NCBI GenBank assembly: GCA_928722015.1
Contig: CAKMWI010000011.1
Location: forward strand, 1 to 64,000
Direction: 5' to 3'
Length of the DNA stretch: 64,000 nucleotides
DNA from: Candidatus Gastranaerophilales bacterium
GTDB lineage: Bacteria > Cyanobacteriota > Vampirovibrionia > Gastranaerophilales > Gastranaerophilaceae
Under the pieces are notes generated by a model that saw only the letters and a list, made by a program, of their open reading frames with translations, had not been told where the DNA came from and searched no databases. The position numbers were made by a program, and so were the translations under genes. Positions 1 to 9,325 of the stretch are shown here, piece by piece; the stretch's first letter is position 1, and each line of letters starts with the position of its first letter.

Positions 1-2
1 AT

Positions 3-1382
3 CTAAAAGCTTTGAGTAGGTTTTGCACTTACAAAAATATTCAAATTAGGAGTTTTATATATGTTAGAAATTCTTCCATCCAAAAATACCGGCATTGAAC
101 TAATTCTGGAATTTATTTTATCCAAATAAATAGTATTATCCCTAACATACAAATCACCATTAAGAATTCTTACTACAGCACCAAAAGGTTTGTATACAAA
201 ACTTGTATTCTTTAAATTTGTATTAGCCCAAATTTGTCCGTTTTTAATATTACCTTTGATATCAATAGAACCCTTTATATTAGAAATGGAATCAATTTGA
301 GCAGCTATTTCTTTTGGCAATTTAATTTGATTTTTTATAGTATTTATCACACTTATATCAAAATTTTTAAAATTAAAAACTGCACTGGAAATATTCATTG
401 TATTGTAAATATCATTTACAACAAGAGATAGTGTATATGAATTATTATTAAACAAACCTGCTATTGTTGATGTTTTTAAAACTCCATTATGAATAGTAAA
501 AGTTCCAGAGTTAACCTTTATCGGATTAGATGAATTTTTGTTAGATAAAAATTTTCCATCAACCTTTATCTTGTTATAATCAAGCTTATTTGTATCTGCA
601 ACGCCTTTATATCTGCCAACAAAAGATATATTTATTTTCCCTACCTCTTTTTGATAAGGTAAATTCATTTGCGGATATAATAAATCAGAACAATCTTCAA
701 TAGCAAATTTTCCAGATTGTGCAACTAAATCAATATTTGAATCACTACCGGTACCTTTTACTAGAAGTTTTGAATTTCGAACATAACCATTGATATCATA
801 ATCTGAATCATATTGATTAAAATTAACTACACCATTAACCCTTGTAAATGGTAAATATGTATCCTGCAATACTGTTGATGCATTATGTAATGTTACAGTT
901 CCCTTTGAAAATAAATCTTTATTAAACTCAATAGTCTCAGCATTTTTAGCTGTTCCATAAATATTTAAAAATACATCAGCAATACCATTCGGCTTTGTAA
1001 AAGGAGCAATAACTTTTTGAATATCAGCCAATACAGGTGAAGAATTTATCACTTTAATCAGTCCCGGAATATTCTGCCCTTTGGATGTAACATATACATT
1101 CAATTTTCCCAGAACAGAACAAGTTCCTTTTATCTCTACCGGACGTCCATTAATTGTTGCATAATAACTTTTAAAAGAAGTAAGCGTATCGTTAAACTTA
1201 ACCTCACCTGAACCATTTTTTAAAACAAGATTGTTAATATCATTAAATGATGCTGTTACATTTCTAAACTTGATATCACCCCAAATATGCGGGTCTACCT
1301 TTTTTCCGGCAGAACGTAAATTGATATTTCCATTCCGGAAATTTTCATAACAGGAACCGGCCCTAATTGAAATTTTAAAATT
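3..1382 (-). pseudogene. AsmA-like envelope protein, C-terminal fragment (frameshifted)
   Basis: This is the downstream part of the AsmA-like gene that starts at 2814. Reading back from the TAG at 3-5, the frame stays open to a TGA at 1383-1385. It therefore extends well past the TTG at 1103, the first usable start, and the residues between 1104 and 1382 look like the same beta-rich protein (for example IWGDIKFRNV). There is no credible start codon or ribosome site of its own. The pattern is repeating short beta strands rich in N, K, I and S, as in AsmA/TamB-type bridge proteins that carry phospholipid between inner and outer membrane. Two single-base losses near 1405 and 1335 separate it from the N-terminal part. 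Family assignment is by pattern only. Confidence 0.6.
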
Positions 1383-1395
1383 TCATGTAATGGAT

Positions 1396-2814
1396 TTAAA
1401 TTTCCTGCGCAGGTGCCAGTACAACAGAATCGGTACTTTTTATATTCAATTCCGAATATTTAGACCCGTCTATCAAAACCATACCTTTGACAGTTACTTG
1501 CTGATTATTAGTTGCAGGAACTAAAACATCTAAATACATCTTATGACCGGCAAATTTTAAATTAACTGTAGCATTTTTACTTGCACCTTGAATAGGTTTT
1601 ATTAAATAAGCATTGCTCAAATTCACTTCACCAGTTACAGATGGTCTGTTAGCACGTCCTTTGAACTGTAATTTACCTTCCCCGTCGCCGTAAAACACAT
1701 ATTTCTTCAATTTATAAAGATTAAATTCAGGAATAAGATTTTCTAATCCTGGTAAAATTGCACAAACATCTTCGAGACGAGTAGATTTTATCTCCGCTGA
1801 AAGAGCAAGGTGCGGAACTTTTTCACCTATATTATAAACTTTTCCATTAACAAATGCATGAATTCTATCTGATAACAAAGATGTATTCTTAAAATCAATG
1901 CCATTTTCTACTGTATTAAAGTTAATTTTAGCAGTAAGTTTATCTTTATAAACTATAGAAGAAGCTTTATCCTTACCTAAAATCTCGAGATTTTCCGTAA
2001 TCAGAGTAGTATATACATTTTTATGGGCAAATTTGTCAACCTTGGTATCTGCAGAAAAATTTATTTTCCCGCTAAGCTTTCTTATCTTACCTTTTGACAA
2101 AATATTTACATAATCAGAAATAGAAGCTAAATCAAAATTTTCAATATTGGCAATAATTTTCAATTTATCTTCAGTCAATTTAGTTATAGGCAAGTTAATT
2201 TCAACATCAGCAAGATATTTTGTAGATTTGTTACCAATATTAATATTTCCTTCGGTGCCAAACTTAATATGCTTATTCTGAACATATTTTCCATGCTCAA
2301 AATACTTTCCATCAAGACTTACTTGTTGATTATTAAGCTTATCATCAAGACAAATATTATAAGGCCCCAGATTTAAATCCATTTTTTCTAATGTAAATTT
2401 ATTATCTTTATTGTTAAATTTTACCGGATATTGCCCTAATAAAAGCTGCTTATCTTTTGTTAATACTAAAAAAACATCTTCTCTTGAAGTTGAAACCTGA
2501 GAAATCTCAATTTTTTTAAATATCAACGGAAGTAATTTAATTTTTAATTTAGGATTATCAACTGATAAAGCCTTAGAGTTATCTTTATTAAGAATGGATA
2601 CATTATCGCTGCTTATCCACACAGATGGGAATATACCCATCGAAAGTTTCGGAGATCCAATATCTACAATATAACCTGAATTATCATAAATTTTTGACTC
2701 AATAAAACTTTTATGAGATTTAATATTAACAACAGCAGGAATTCCCCACATATAACCTGCATATAAAGCCGTTAAAAATCCAATAAATGTTAATACTTTC
2801 CACTTTTTCTTCAT
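1396..2814 (-). CDS. AsmA family protein, N-terminal part of a frameshifted gene
   Basis: The 472 residues begin with a positive start (MKKKWK) and one membrane helix at about residues 7-26. A beta-rich periplasmic region follows, with the AsmA-like early segment 'PKLSMGIFPSVWISSDNV' and then 'LKIKLLPLIF'. AsmA proteins are inner-membrane-anchored and project into the periplasm; they are linked to outer-membrane lipid or protein assembly. The frame ends early at a TAA (1396-1398). In another frame the DNA continues with a plausible run (NPLHEILKFQLGPVPVMKIS), and after a second shift with the long C-terminal frame. Two missing bases within about 70 bp explain this, so the gene is either decayed or hit by sequencing error. 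AsmA family membership is likely; the exact subgroup is unknown. Confidence 0.7.
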   Translation of the reverse strand: MKKKWKVLTFIGFLTALYAGYMWGIPAVVNIKSHKSFIESKIYDNSGYIVDIGSPKLSMGIFPSVWISSDNVSILNKDNSKALSVDNPKLKIKLLPLIFKKIEISQVSTSREDVFLVLTKDKQLLLGQYPVKFNNKDNKFTLEKMDLNLGPYNICLDDKLNNQQVSLDGKYFEHGKYVQNKHIKFGTEGNINIGNKSTKYLADVEINLPITKLTEDKLKIIANIENFDLASISDYVNILSKGKIRKLSGKINFSADTKVDKFAHKNVYTTLITENLEILGKDKASSIVYKDKLTAKINFNTVENGIDFKNTSLLSDRIHAFVNGKVYNIGEKVPHLALSAEIKSTRLEDVCAILPGLENLIPEFNLYKLKKYVFYGDGEGKLQFKGRANRPSVTGEVNLSNAYLIKPIQGASKNATVNLKFAGHKMYLDVLVPATNNQQVTVKGMVLIDGSKYSELNIKSTDSVVLAPAQEI

Positions 2815-2872
2815 ATTATACTTATTATATTATAATATGTTGGATTAGTGCAACAAATAAACTCCTCCATAT

Positions 2873-3451
2873 TTAGTATTTTTCGCATAAAATTTGAAAA
2901 TAAGCTCTAGGATGTTTGCAACTTGGACATAAATGAGGTGCTTCATCTGCAATACAAACATAGCCACATTTCCGACAAATCCAAGTTTGTTCTTTATTTT
3001 TATTAAAAACAGTTTTATCCATTATATTTTCATATAATTCTTTAAATCTTTTAGCATGATGCTGCTCTGCAACCCTTATATGCCTAAAAGTATCAGAAAT
3101 TTCATCAAATCCTTCTTCCTTTGCTGTTATTTCCCCATTATAATATAATACACTGAATTCTTCTTCCTCTCCTGCAATAGCGCTTTTTAAATTATCTTCT
3201 GTTGTACCAAGTTCAAAAGGATAAAAACCATCTACATGTGCATTTGACTTGTTTCCAATATGTTTATAAAACAATTTTGCATGTTCCAGTTCATTATCCG
3301 CTGTTTCCAAAAATATAGCAGCTATTTGTTCATATCCTTCCTTTTTCGCAACTTTTGAAAAATAGGTATATCTGTTTCTCGCCTGCGACTCTCCGGCAAA
3401 TGCATTAATTAAAATCTGTTCGGTTCTTGAATCTTTCAAATTTGCACACAT
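2873..3451 (-). CDS. Rubrerythrin
   Basis: A non-haem di-iron peroxidase that reduces hydrogen peroxide in the cytoplasm of anaerobes. The N-terminal ferritin-like domain shows the iron ligands in 'AFAGESQARNRY', 'DNELEHAK' and 'AEQHHAKRF'. The C-terminal rubredoxin-like domain has two CxxC pairs, 'CRKCGY' and 'CPSCKHP', to bind one iron. I chose the ATG at 3451 over an upstream in-frame one at 3487 because AAGGAG lies eight bases before it and because family members begin at about this point. The resulting 192 residues are a normal rubrerythrin length. It stands alone and fits an anaerobic gut organism meeting occasional oxygen. Confidence 0.95.
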   Translation of the reverse strand: MCANLKDSRTEQILINAFAGESQARNRYTYFSKVAKKEGYEQIAAIFLETADNELEHAKLFYKHIGNKSNAHVDGFYPFELGTTEDNLKSAIAGEEEEFSVLYYNGEITAKEEGFDEISDTFRHIRVAEQHHAKRFKELYENIMDKTVFNKNKEQTWICRKCGYVCIADEAPHLCPSCKHPRAYFQILCEKY

Positions 3452-3629
3452 AAATAACTTCTCCTTAATATAATCTCTACATAACATTAAATTTATTAAA
3501 AAAAAATATCAATAGATAATGAGGAGTAAGCCATTATATGAAGCTACCCTATCCAATCCGATACTTTTTGGGGATTACTTACTAAAAAAAATAGCGGAAA
3601 ATATACTTGTTATGATAGTTAGGAAAATT

Positions 3630-3797
3630 ATGACAGATTTATTTGAATACACAAAAAAGATTGCAAAAAAGATTGCTTATTATGATGCAATTATAGATTT
3701 CACAGATGAAAGCCACTGGTTTAATCCATTTTATAAACAACCGGAGGTAACTGTAATTTGGATTGAAAAAAATGAAAATAATACAGATTATTACTGA
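3630..3797 (+). CDS. Hypothetical small protein (55 aa)
   Basis: A short reading frame of 55 residues, with AGGA about six bases before the ATG and a strong hairpin starting five bases after the stop. The same frame is open upstream to 3519 (92 residues), but no ribosome site supports that start. A second short frame begins at 3537 after a good GAGGAG and stops after 15 codons. The protein is charged at first (TKKIAKKIAYYD) and then has aromatic residues (SHWFNPFY). I do not recognise a family. It may be a real small gene or the remnant of a longer one. Confidence 0.35.
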   Translation: MTDLFEYTKKIAKKIAYYDAIIDFTDESHWFNPFYKQPEVTVIWIEKNENNTDYY

Positions 3798-3801
3798 TTA
3801 A

Positions 3802-3835
3802 ACAAAGTGCTGTTTGGAATCAAACAGCACTTTGT
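3802..3835. terminator. Bidirectional hairpin terminator between convergent genes
   Basis: A perfect 15-bp inverted repeat (3802-3816 and 3821-3835) with a GAAT loop lies between the end of the small plus-strand ORF and the end of fusA. Both sides have short A/T tracts, so it probably ends transcription from either direction. Confidence 0.7.
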
Positions 3836-3863
3836 TTTGATATCTATATTCTAGACCTGTAAA

Positions 3864-5948
3864 TTATGATTTACCTGATTTAGAAATAATTTCTTCTTCT
3901 ACGTTTCTTGGAACTTGTTCATAATTATGGAATTCCATAGAGAATGTTCCACGACCTTGAGTATTTGATCTCAAGTCAGTTGCATAACCGAACATATTTG
4001 CAAGAGGAACCAATGCTCTTACAATTACATTACCGGTATTACCTTGAGGCTCTTGACCTTCTACTCTTCCACGTCTTCTTGAAATATCACCAATAATTGT
4101 ACCGGTAAATTCATCAGGAATTTCTATTTCAACTTTCATCATTGGTTCTAAGATACAAGGTTGAGCTTTACGACAACCTTCTTTAATAGCCATAGAACCG
4201 GCAATTTTGAATGCCATTTCTGAAGAGTCAACTTCGTGGTATGAACCATCATATAATTCAACCTTAACGTCAATCATAGGATAACCGGCTAAAATTCCGC
4301 CTTCCAATGCTTCTTCCATACCTTTTCTTGCAGGTTCAATATATTCTTTAGGAATAGCACCACCGACGATTTTATTTTCAAATACAAATCCTGCATTTTC
4401 TTCAGCCGGAGAAATTTTAATTTTAACATGACCATATTGACCTTTACCACCGGACTGACGAACGAATTTAGAATCTTGATCAGCATTTCCTCTGATAGTT
4501 TCTCTGTATGCTACCTGAGGTTTACCAATATTAGCTTCTACTTTGAATTCTCTCATCATACGGTCAACAATAATATCAAGGTGAAGTTCACCCATACCTG
4601 AAATAATAGTTTGACCTGTTTCTTCATCAGATTTAACTCTGAAAGAAGGATCTTCTTCAGCAAGTTTTTGAAGTGCAATACCCATTTTATCCTGGTCTGC
4701 TTTTGTTTTTGGTTCAATAGCAACAGATATAACAGGTTCAGGGAAACTCATTCTTTCCAAGATAATAGGTGCTTTTTCATCACACAAAGTATCACCTGTT
4801 GTAGTATCTTTTAAACCAACAGCTGCACAAATATCACCTGCATAAACTTCTGATTCTTCAAGTCTTTGATCTGCATACATACGTACCAATCTTGCTATAC
4901 GCTCTTTTTTACCATTTGTAGAGTTAAGTACATAAGTACCTGATGCAATCTTACCTGAATAAACACGTAAGAATGTTAAACGACCAACAAACGGGTCAGT
5001 CATAACTTTGAATGATAAAGCTGAGAATGGTTCATCATCAGAAGAATGTCTTTCCGTTTTTGTTCCATCTTCAAGTTCACCTTCAATAGCTTTTACATCA
5101 ACAGGAGATGGCATGTAGTAAACTACGTTATCTAACAGAAGTTGAACACCTTTATTTTTGAAAGCAGTTCCGCAACATACAGGAACAATTTTGTTTTCAC
5201 AAACTGCTTTTCTTAAACCGGCTCTTAATTCATCAACGGTAATTGAATCCGGATCTTCAAAGAATTTTTCCATTAAAGCATCATCTTCAGATGCAATTGC
5301 TTCAACCATAGCATCATGATATTCTTTTGCTTTATCTGCTAATTCAGCAGGAATATCTTCTTCTCTAATATCTGTACCCAAATCATTAGTATAAATCTCA
5401 GCTTTCATTGTCATAAGATCAACTAAACCTGTAAATTTATCTTCTGCACCAATTGGTAACTGAATAGGAACAGCATTAGCTCCTAATCTAGTTTTGATTT
5501 GATCTACAACTCTATAGAAATCTGCACCTGTTCTATCCATTTTGTTAACAAAAACCATACGAGGAACTTCGTAACGATTAGCTTGTCTCCAAACAGTTTC
5601 TGATTGAGATTGAACACCACCTACAGCACAGAATACAGCAACTACACCATCTAATACACGAAGAGAACGTTCAACTTCAATTGTAAAGTCAACGTGTCCT
5701 GGGGTATCAATAATGTTAATTTGGTGGCCTTTCCAAGTTGCAGTAACAGCTGCAGACTGGATAGTAATACCACGTTCTCTTTCTTGTTCCATAAAGTCAG
5801 TTACAGCTGCACCATCGTGAACTTCACCTATTTTGTGAGTCTTACCTGTATAAAACAAAATACGTTCTGTTGTAGTTGTTTTACCGGCGTCGATGTGGGC
5901 TGCAATACCAATGTTTCTAATTTTTTCCAATGGAGTTTTTCTAGCCAT
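3864..5948 (-). CDS. fusA: Elongation factor G
   Basis: The 694-residue translational GTPase moves tRNAs and mRNA through the ribosome after each peptide bond. It is full length. The GTP-binding motifs are intact: AHIDAGKTT (residues 17-25), DTPGH (81-85) and NKMD (135-138), and 'RERGITIQSA' matches switch I. The C-terminal domains III-V follow, with 'GMGELHLDI' and 'SGGKGQYGHV'. A purine-rich AAGGAAAAG precedes the ATG. A promoter-like pair is seen upstream at 6008-6035. Here it stands apart from the ribosomal protein genes of the usual str operon. Confidence 0.98.
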   Translation of the reverse strand: MARKTPLEKIRNIGIAAHIDAGKTTTTERILFYTGKTHKIGEVHDGAAVTDFMEQERERGITIQSAAVTATWKGHQINIIDTPGHVDFTIEVERSLRVLDGVVAVFCAVGGVQSQSETVWRQANRYEVPRMVFVNKMDRTGADFYRVVDQIKTRLGANAVPIQLPIGAEDKFTGLVDLMTMKAEIYTNDLGTDIREEDIPAELADKAKEYHDAMVEAIASEDDALMEKFFEDPDSITVDELRAGLRKAVCENKIVPVCCGTAFKNKGVQLLLDNVVYYMPSPVDVKAIEGELEDGTKTERHSSDDEPFSALSFKVMTDPFVGRLTFLRVYSGKIASGTYVLNSTNGKKERIARLVRMYADQRLEESEVYAGDICAAVGLKDTTTGDTLCDEKAPIILERMSFPEPVISVAIEPKTKADQDKMGIALQKLAEEDPSFRVKSDEETGQTIISGMGELHLDIIVDRMMREFKVEANIGKPQVAYRETIRGNADQDSKFVRQSGGKGQYGHVKIKISPAEENAGFVFENKIVGGAIPKEYIEPARKGMEEALEGGILAGYPMIDVKVELYDGSYHEVDSSEMAFKIAGSMAIKEGCRKAQPCILEPMMKVEIEIPDEFTGTIIGDISRRRGRVEGQEPQGNTGNVIVRALVPLANMFGYATDLRSNTQGRGTFSMEFHNYEQVPRNVEEEIISKSGKS

Positions 5949-6007
5949 TTTTCTTTTCCTTTTTTATTTATAATGTACATCGCTATTTTATATTTAGCCT
6001 TACAAAA

Positions 6008-6035
6008 ATTATCCCATAAACATAATAATTTTCAA
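6008..6035 (-). promoter_or_regulatory. Candidate sigma-70 promoter of fusA
   Basis: On the minus strand TTGAAA (6030-6035) is followed after 16 bp by GATAAT (6008-6013), about 60 bp before the fusA start. In DNA this AT-rich such pairs arise often, so this is only a candidate. Confidence 0.35.
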
Positions 6036-6447
6036 ATAAATGCTCAGATTTATGAATGTTTATTAAATTTATAATTTATAAATCGGAGTTAATAAAATAT
6101 ATTATGTAAATAAATATAATATATTAAAATCTTTCAACCACACTAACGAGAGCGAATAATCAATTTTATACATTTGGTACTATGCCCCGCACTGAGTTTC
6201 TTTCTCTTTGAATTAGCCAGGCAAAGAGAAAGAAATTTAGCAAAGAAAGAGAAACCGGGCTTTTGCTCACTAATAAATTGTATATGCTCAACTTACTACG
6301 AGTAAATTCACTTATATTCTATTCTAAAATTGTTTCAATATTATTCAATTTTGACGTTCAAACAATACTCGCTTTTGCTATTGTTTCGCATTACATTTAT
6401 TGTTCGCTTTTTATTATCATGATCTATTTTATATTCATAACAGCAGC
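6036..6447. other. Intergenic region with a long inverted repeat
   Basis: No supported gene lies between fusA and the 181-residue gene. A perfect 14-bp inverted repeat (6197-6210 and 6222-6235, TTTCTTTCTCTTTG and its complement, loop of 11) is followed by a further similar run, CAAAGAAAGAGAAAC, and GC-rich flanks (GCCCCG, CGGGC) that could pair at a distance. It has no T tract. It may be a folded RNA or a small repeat element. A frame at 6263-6481 is hydrophobic low-complexity sequence that runs into a terminator and is not accepted as a gene. Confidence 0.4.
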
Positions 6448-6475
6448 AAAAAAGCTCCTTAACGGAGCTTTTTTT
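6448..6475 (-). terminator. Intrinsic terminator after the 181-aa gene
   Basis: An 11-bp stem (6448-6458 and 6464-6474) with a five-base loop and A/T tracts on both sides sits 27 bp beyond the stop of the minus-strand gene. It can work in both directions. Confidence 0.8.
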
Positions 6476-6501
6476 GTATAATACTTATTTATTTATTTTA
6501 C

Positions 6502-7047
6502 TTAGGCGTCAACTCCAAATTTTGATACCAGATCATTTACCATACTTGAATGTTTAGCTTCTTGAGCTTCTGCATAAGCTTTTTGTGCAGCTTCTTTTGC
6601 AGATTGCTTTTCAAGTAATCTTATAGCTTCTGCAAATTTTCCAAGAGAATCTTCCTCTTTAAACCTTTTAGCAATTTCGTTTGCTTCTCCTTCTTTTAAA
6701 TCACGAATAACAATTACAGCATTCTCCCCTTTATTTGCAAAGTCAGAGTACTTTGACTTCAAATGGAGCTCTGGCGAATTATGATAAATAGTATAATTGG
6801 GATTTACCATAATGTAATCATTGTAACCGTTTTTTAGAAATTCTTTAGGTTTTGCAACATAACCTTTATCTGTTACAAGTAAATCCCAGTGTTTGTAATC
6901 TTTCATTTCTTCTCCGATTGCACTTAATTTTTCTAAAGTTTGAAATCCTTGTTTCCTTAAATAATCGGCTCCTTCTTTAGTGATTTTTACAGCCATACCG
7001 AAAGATGTTGATTGTGGTTTTGGACATTGAGTATTGTTGATTTGCAT
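6502..7047 (-). CDS. Hypothetical protein with N-terminal STSFGM signature
   Basis: 181 residues, no signal peptide or membrane helix. The start has a good GAAAGG site. The first 20 residues contain 'STSFGMAVKITKEG', a short signature that recurs in otherwise unrelated proteins of this window. The middle is mixed alpha/beta (DLLVTDKGYVAKP, YTIYHNSPELH) and the last 60 residues form a charged, alanine-rich helix (KRFKEEDSLGKFAEAIRLLE). I do not recognise a family. It lies upstream of a terminator and downstream of the glucanotransferase gene on the same strand, with a gap of 114 bp, so co-transcription is not certain. Confidence 0.75.
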   Translation of the reverse strand: MQINNTQCPKPQSTSFGMAVKITKEGADYLRKQGFQTLEKLSAIGEEMKDYKHWDLLVTDKGYVAKPKEFLKNGYNDYIMVNPNYTIYHNSPELHLKSKYSDFANKGENAVIVIRDLKEGEANEIAKRFKEEDSLGKFAEAIRLLEKQSAKEAAQKAYAEAQEAKHSSMVNDLVSKFGVDA

Positions 7048-7161
7048 AACAATTTTTCCTTTCTTTATTACAGTAAAATATTAAATGATGATTATACAAA
7101 CAACAGTAAAAATATAAATTGCGCAACATACATCCTATTATTAAGAAATATAAACAATTTT

Positions 7162-9114
7162 TTACTCTTTGAGTATTTTTTCATATTTATCTAAATTATC
7201 AAGTATCTTCTTTACTTCCTGCGAATTATTGTCAGAATTCTCAAAATCATCCAACTGAGGATTCGTAGAATTTTTAACAACATTCATATCAGCCTTTGCT
7301 TGAACCGCAATTTTTAAAATTTCAGGCATATTTAACGCAGTAGGATGCTCGCTTGCAAGATTTGCATAATAGGAATCTTCATAATTTTTATTCAATCGAA
7401 GCTTCCAATTAGTATCATTTTCTTCTCCACCTTTGTTATAAGTTTTATTAATTCCAAAAAAGTCTGCAAAAGATATCTGAATTTTCTTACAAGTTAAAAA
7501 CAATTCTGCGAATTTAGCTTTAACTCTCAATGAATCATCTTTATCAATTTGTTTGCAAAAAGAATCTCGATATTGAGCTCTTTTTGGATCAGAATTTAAA
7601 AAACCGGCAAGATAAAAAATATTCCAAGCTTTATGAGACTTTACCCAATCCTTTTTAATCATTTCTGTTGCAGGATCTGAGTCATGCGAACCAACTAAAC
7701 CCCAATCATCCGGATCTTGAGACTCCTCAGCACGCATATATTCAAGCTGAGTAATACCAGGAAGTTTATTTTGTTCATGATAAATTCTGTTAAACACAGG
7801 AGTATCAGTACATAAATCTTCCCATACAGGATAGTTTTTATCAATTCCTTTCTCTTCTAAAGTTGGTAAAATAATTCTACTCAAAACTTGCTCATAATTT
7901 CGATTAGGATCAACATCAGGCATATTTGAAATATTATTTGCTCTAAATTTACCAAGATCCATTTTTCCGTTTACAAATTTTACAGAATTTTTGTCATAAA
8001 TATATGGATCAATTAAACCAAGAGCATGATCAATTCTAACATTATCAAAATTTTCCAAGGCATCTACAAGCTTCTTTTTCAAGTATAAACCGGCAGGCCC
8101 CAATTCCGTTTCTGATTTAAAGAATTTATTAGGGTCTAACACAGGAACATCCCATAACTGAGGACCATATTCACCACCATGAGGACAACCCATTCTCCAA
8201 TCTTTCAAAAATAAATCCTGATGAGCCCATTCATCCGAAGGGGAAAAACCTACAAGTAAATCACTTATATATTTAAATCCCAATTTTTTTCTTAATTCTG
8301 TATTTTCTTTTATTTGCTTATCCAGAATAAATTGCCCTAATATATATGACTCATATTCATCTTTTGACATTGTAGTTAGTTTTTTATAACGTTCAATTGC
8401 TTCAGAATCTTTTTCTTCAAGCTTTTTAACCAAATTTCTATCTATATCATTCCACTTTGTAAAATCCATTGTTTCATAATGTTCAACAAGAATATCAAAC
8501 AATGCATCTTTATAAACATCAGTGCCTTTTTCTTTTTTAAAGTTTTTAAACTCTTCATTTAAACGAATCGCATTTGCATCATTATTTGCAAGTTTTTCTT
8601 TAAAATTTTTGTTTGCAATCTTCATACAATACTGATAATCGGCAAATGCTTCCGGAAAGTCTGAATATGCATAATTATTAGCTGTTTGCGGAGTTTTATC
8701 GATTACAAAGTCAAGAATATCCTTGGATAGGATATTTGCATATTTATCCGTGGTCAATTCATAAAGGTCGGTAAACAAGTAATTTCTAGTGGAAATAGTA
8801 GATTTATACGGGGAAATATGTTGAGCATCACGAATAACCCCCACCGGTCCTAACTGATTAGAATTAAAGCCATGCAAAATTTCAAAAGGAATAAAATTTG
8901 CAGCGGCTTTACCATAAGGTGAACCTACACTGAGAGTTTTATCGTATTCAGGAAAACTAGTTCCATGAATAATCATTGCAACCTCTTGAGTTCCAAGATA
9001 ATCAAATGCAGCTTGAAGGGCATTCTCTCTATAATCCCTTTCCTCAGCCGGATATAACTTTCTCCCAAAATTTGGAGCACTATGTTTGAAAACGTCTACT
9101 TTATTAACAAGCAT
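7162..9114 (-). CDS. malQ: 4-alpha-glucanotransferase (GH77, amylomaltase-like)
   Basis: The 650-residue enzyme transfers glucan chains between alpha-1,4-linked molecules (disproportionation) in glycogen or maltodextrin metabolism. The GH77 catalytic residues can be placed: nucleophile Asp362 in 'NVRIDHALG', acid/base Glu432 in 'VWEDL' and Asp478 in 'GSHDSD'. The region 'KLPGITQLEYM' matches the usual GH77 'PGMxVLQF' segment. Two features are unusual. An N-terminal extension carries 'SAPNFGRKL', similar to the SFG signature of the neighbouring gene. A charged C-terminal tail (about 600-650) lies outside the catalytic fold. An insertion of about 120 residues (about 165-290) separates the early strands. 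No signal peptide, so probably cytoplasmic. Confidence 0.85.
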   Translation of the reverse strand: MLVNKVDVFKHSAPNFGRKLYPAEERDYRENALQAAFDYLGTQEVAMIIHGTSFPEYDKTLSVGSPYGKAAANFIPFEILHGFNSNQLGPVGVIRDAQHISPYKSTISTRNYLFTDLYELTTDKYANILSKDILDFVIDKTPQTANNYAYSDFPEAFADYQYCMKIANKNFKEKLANNDANAIRLNEEFKNFKKEKGTDVYKDALFDILVEHYETMDFTKWNDIDRNLVKKLEEKDSEAIERYKKLTTMSKDEYESYILGQFILDKQIKENTELRKKLGFKYISDLLVGFSPSDEWAHQDLFLKDWRMGCPHGGEYGPQLWDVPVLDPNKFFKSETELGPAGLYLKKKLVDALENFDNVRIDHALGLIDPYIYDKNSVKFVNGKMDLGKFRANNISNMPDVDPNRNYEQVLSRIILPTLEEKGIDKNYPVWEDLCTDTPVFNRIYHEQNKLPGITQLEYMRAEESQDPDDWGLVGSHDSDPATEMIKKDWVKSHKAWNIFYLAGFLNSDPKRAQYRDSFCKQIDKDDSLRVKAKFAELFLTCKKIQISFADFFGINKTYNKGGEENDTNWKLRLNKNYEDSYYANLASEHPTALNMPEILKIAVQAKADMNVVKNSTNPQLDDFENSDNNSQEVKKILDNLDKYEKILKE

Positions 9115-9263
9115 TTTGGCGAATCCTTATAATAATTTATAATCTAAACTTAATCCCTAAAATCAAAAACATGCTTTATTCAATTTTATTATAAAATACA
9201 AAAATATAAAAATTTGTTATAGTTTTATTACAAAATTGTATTATTTTTTGACATTTGAAATAT

Positions 9264-9292
9264 TTGCACAGAAAACTTATTTTTGTTAAAAT
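9264..9292 (+). promoter_or_regulatory. Candidate sigma-70 promoter of the acyl-CoA synthetase gene
   Basis: TTGCAC (9264-9269), a 17-bp spacer and TAAAAT (9287-9292) lie just upstream of the ribosome site. The spacing is ideal and the hexamers are fair. Confidence 0.4.
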
Positions 9293-9325
9293 GTAGTATA
9301 AATATTTAGGAGCTTGGAATATAAA

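Noticed and set aside
6263..6481. 72-aa hydrophobic ORF
   Set aside because: Low-complexity, no ribosome site, and its end runs through an intrinsic terminator.
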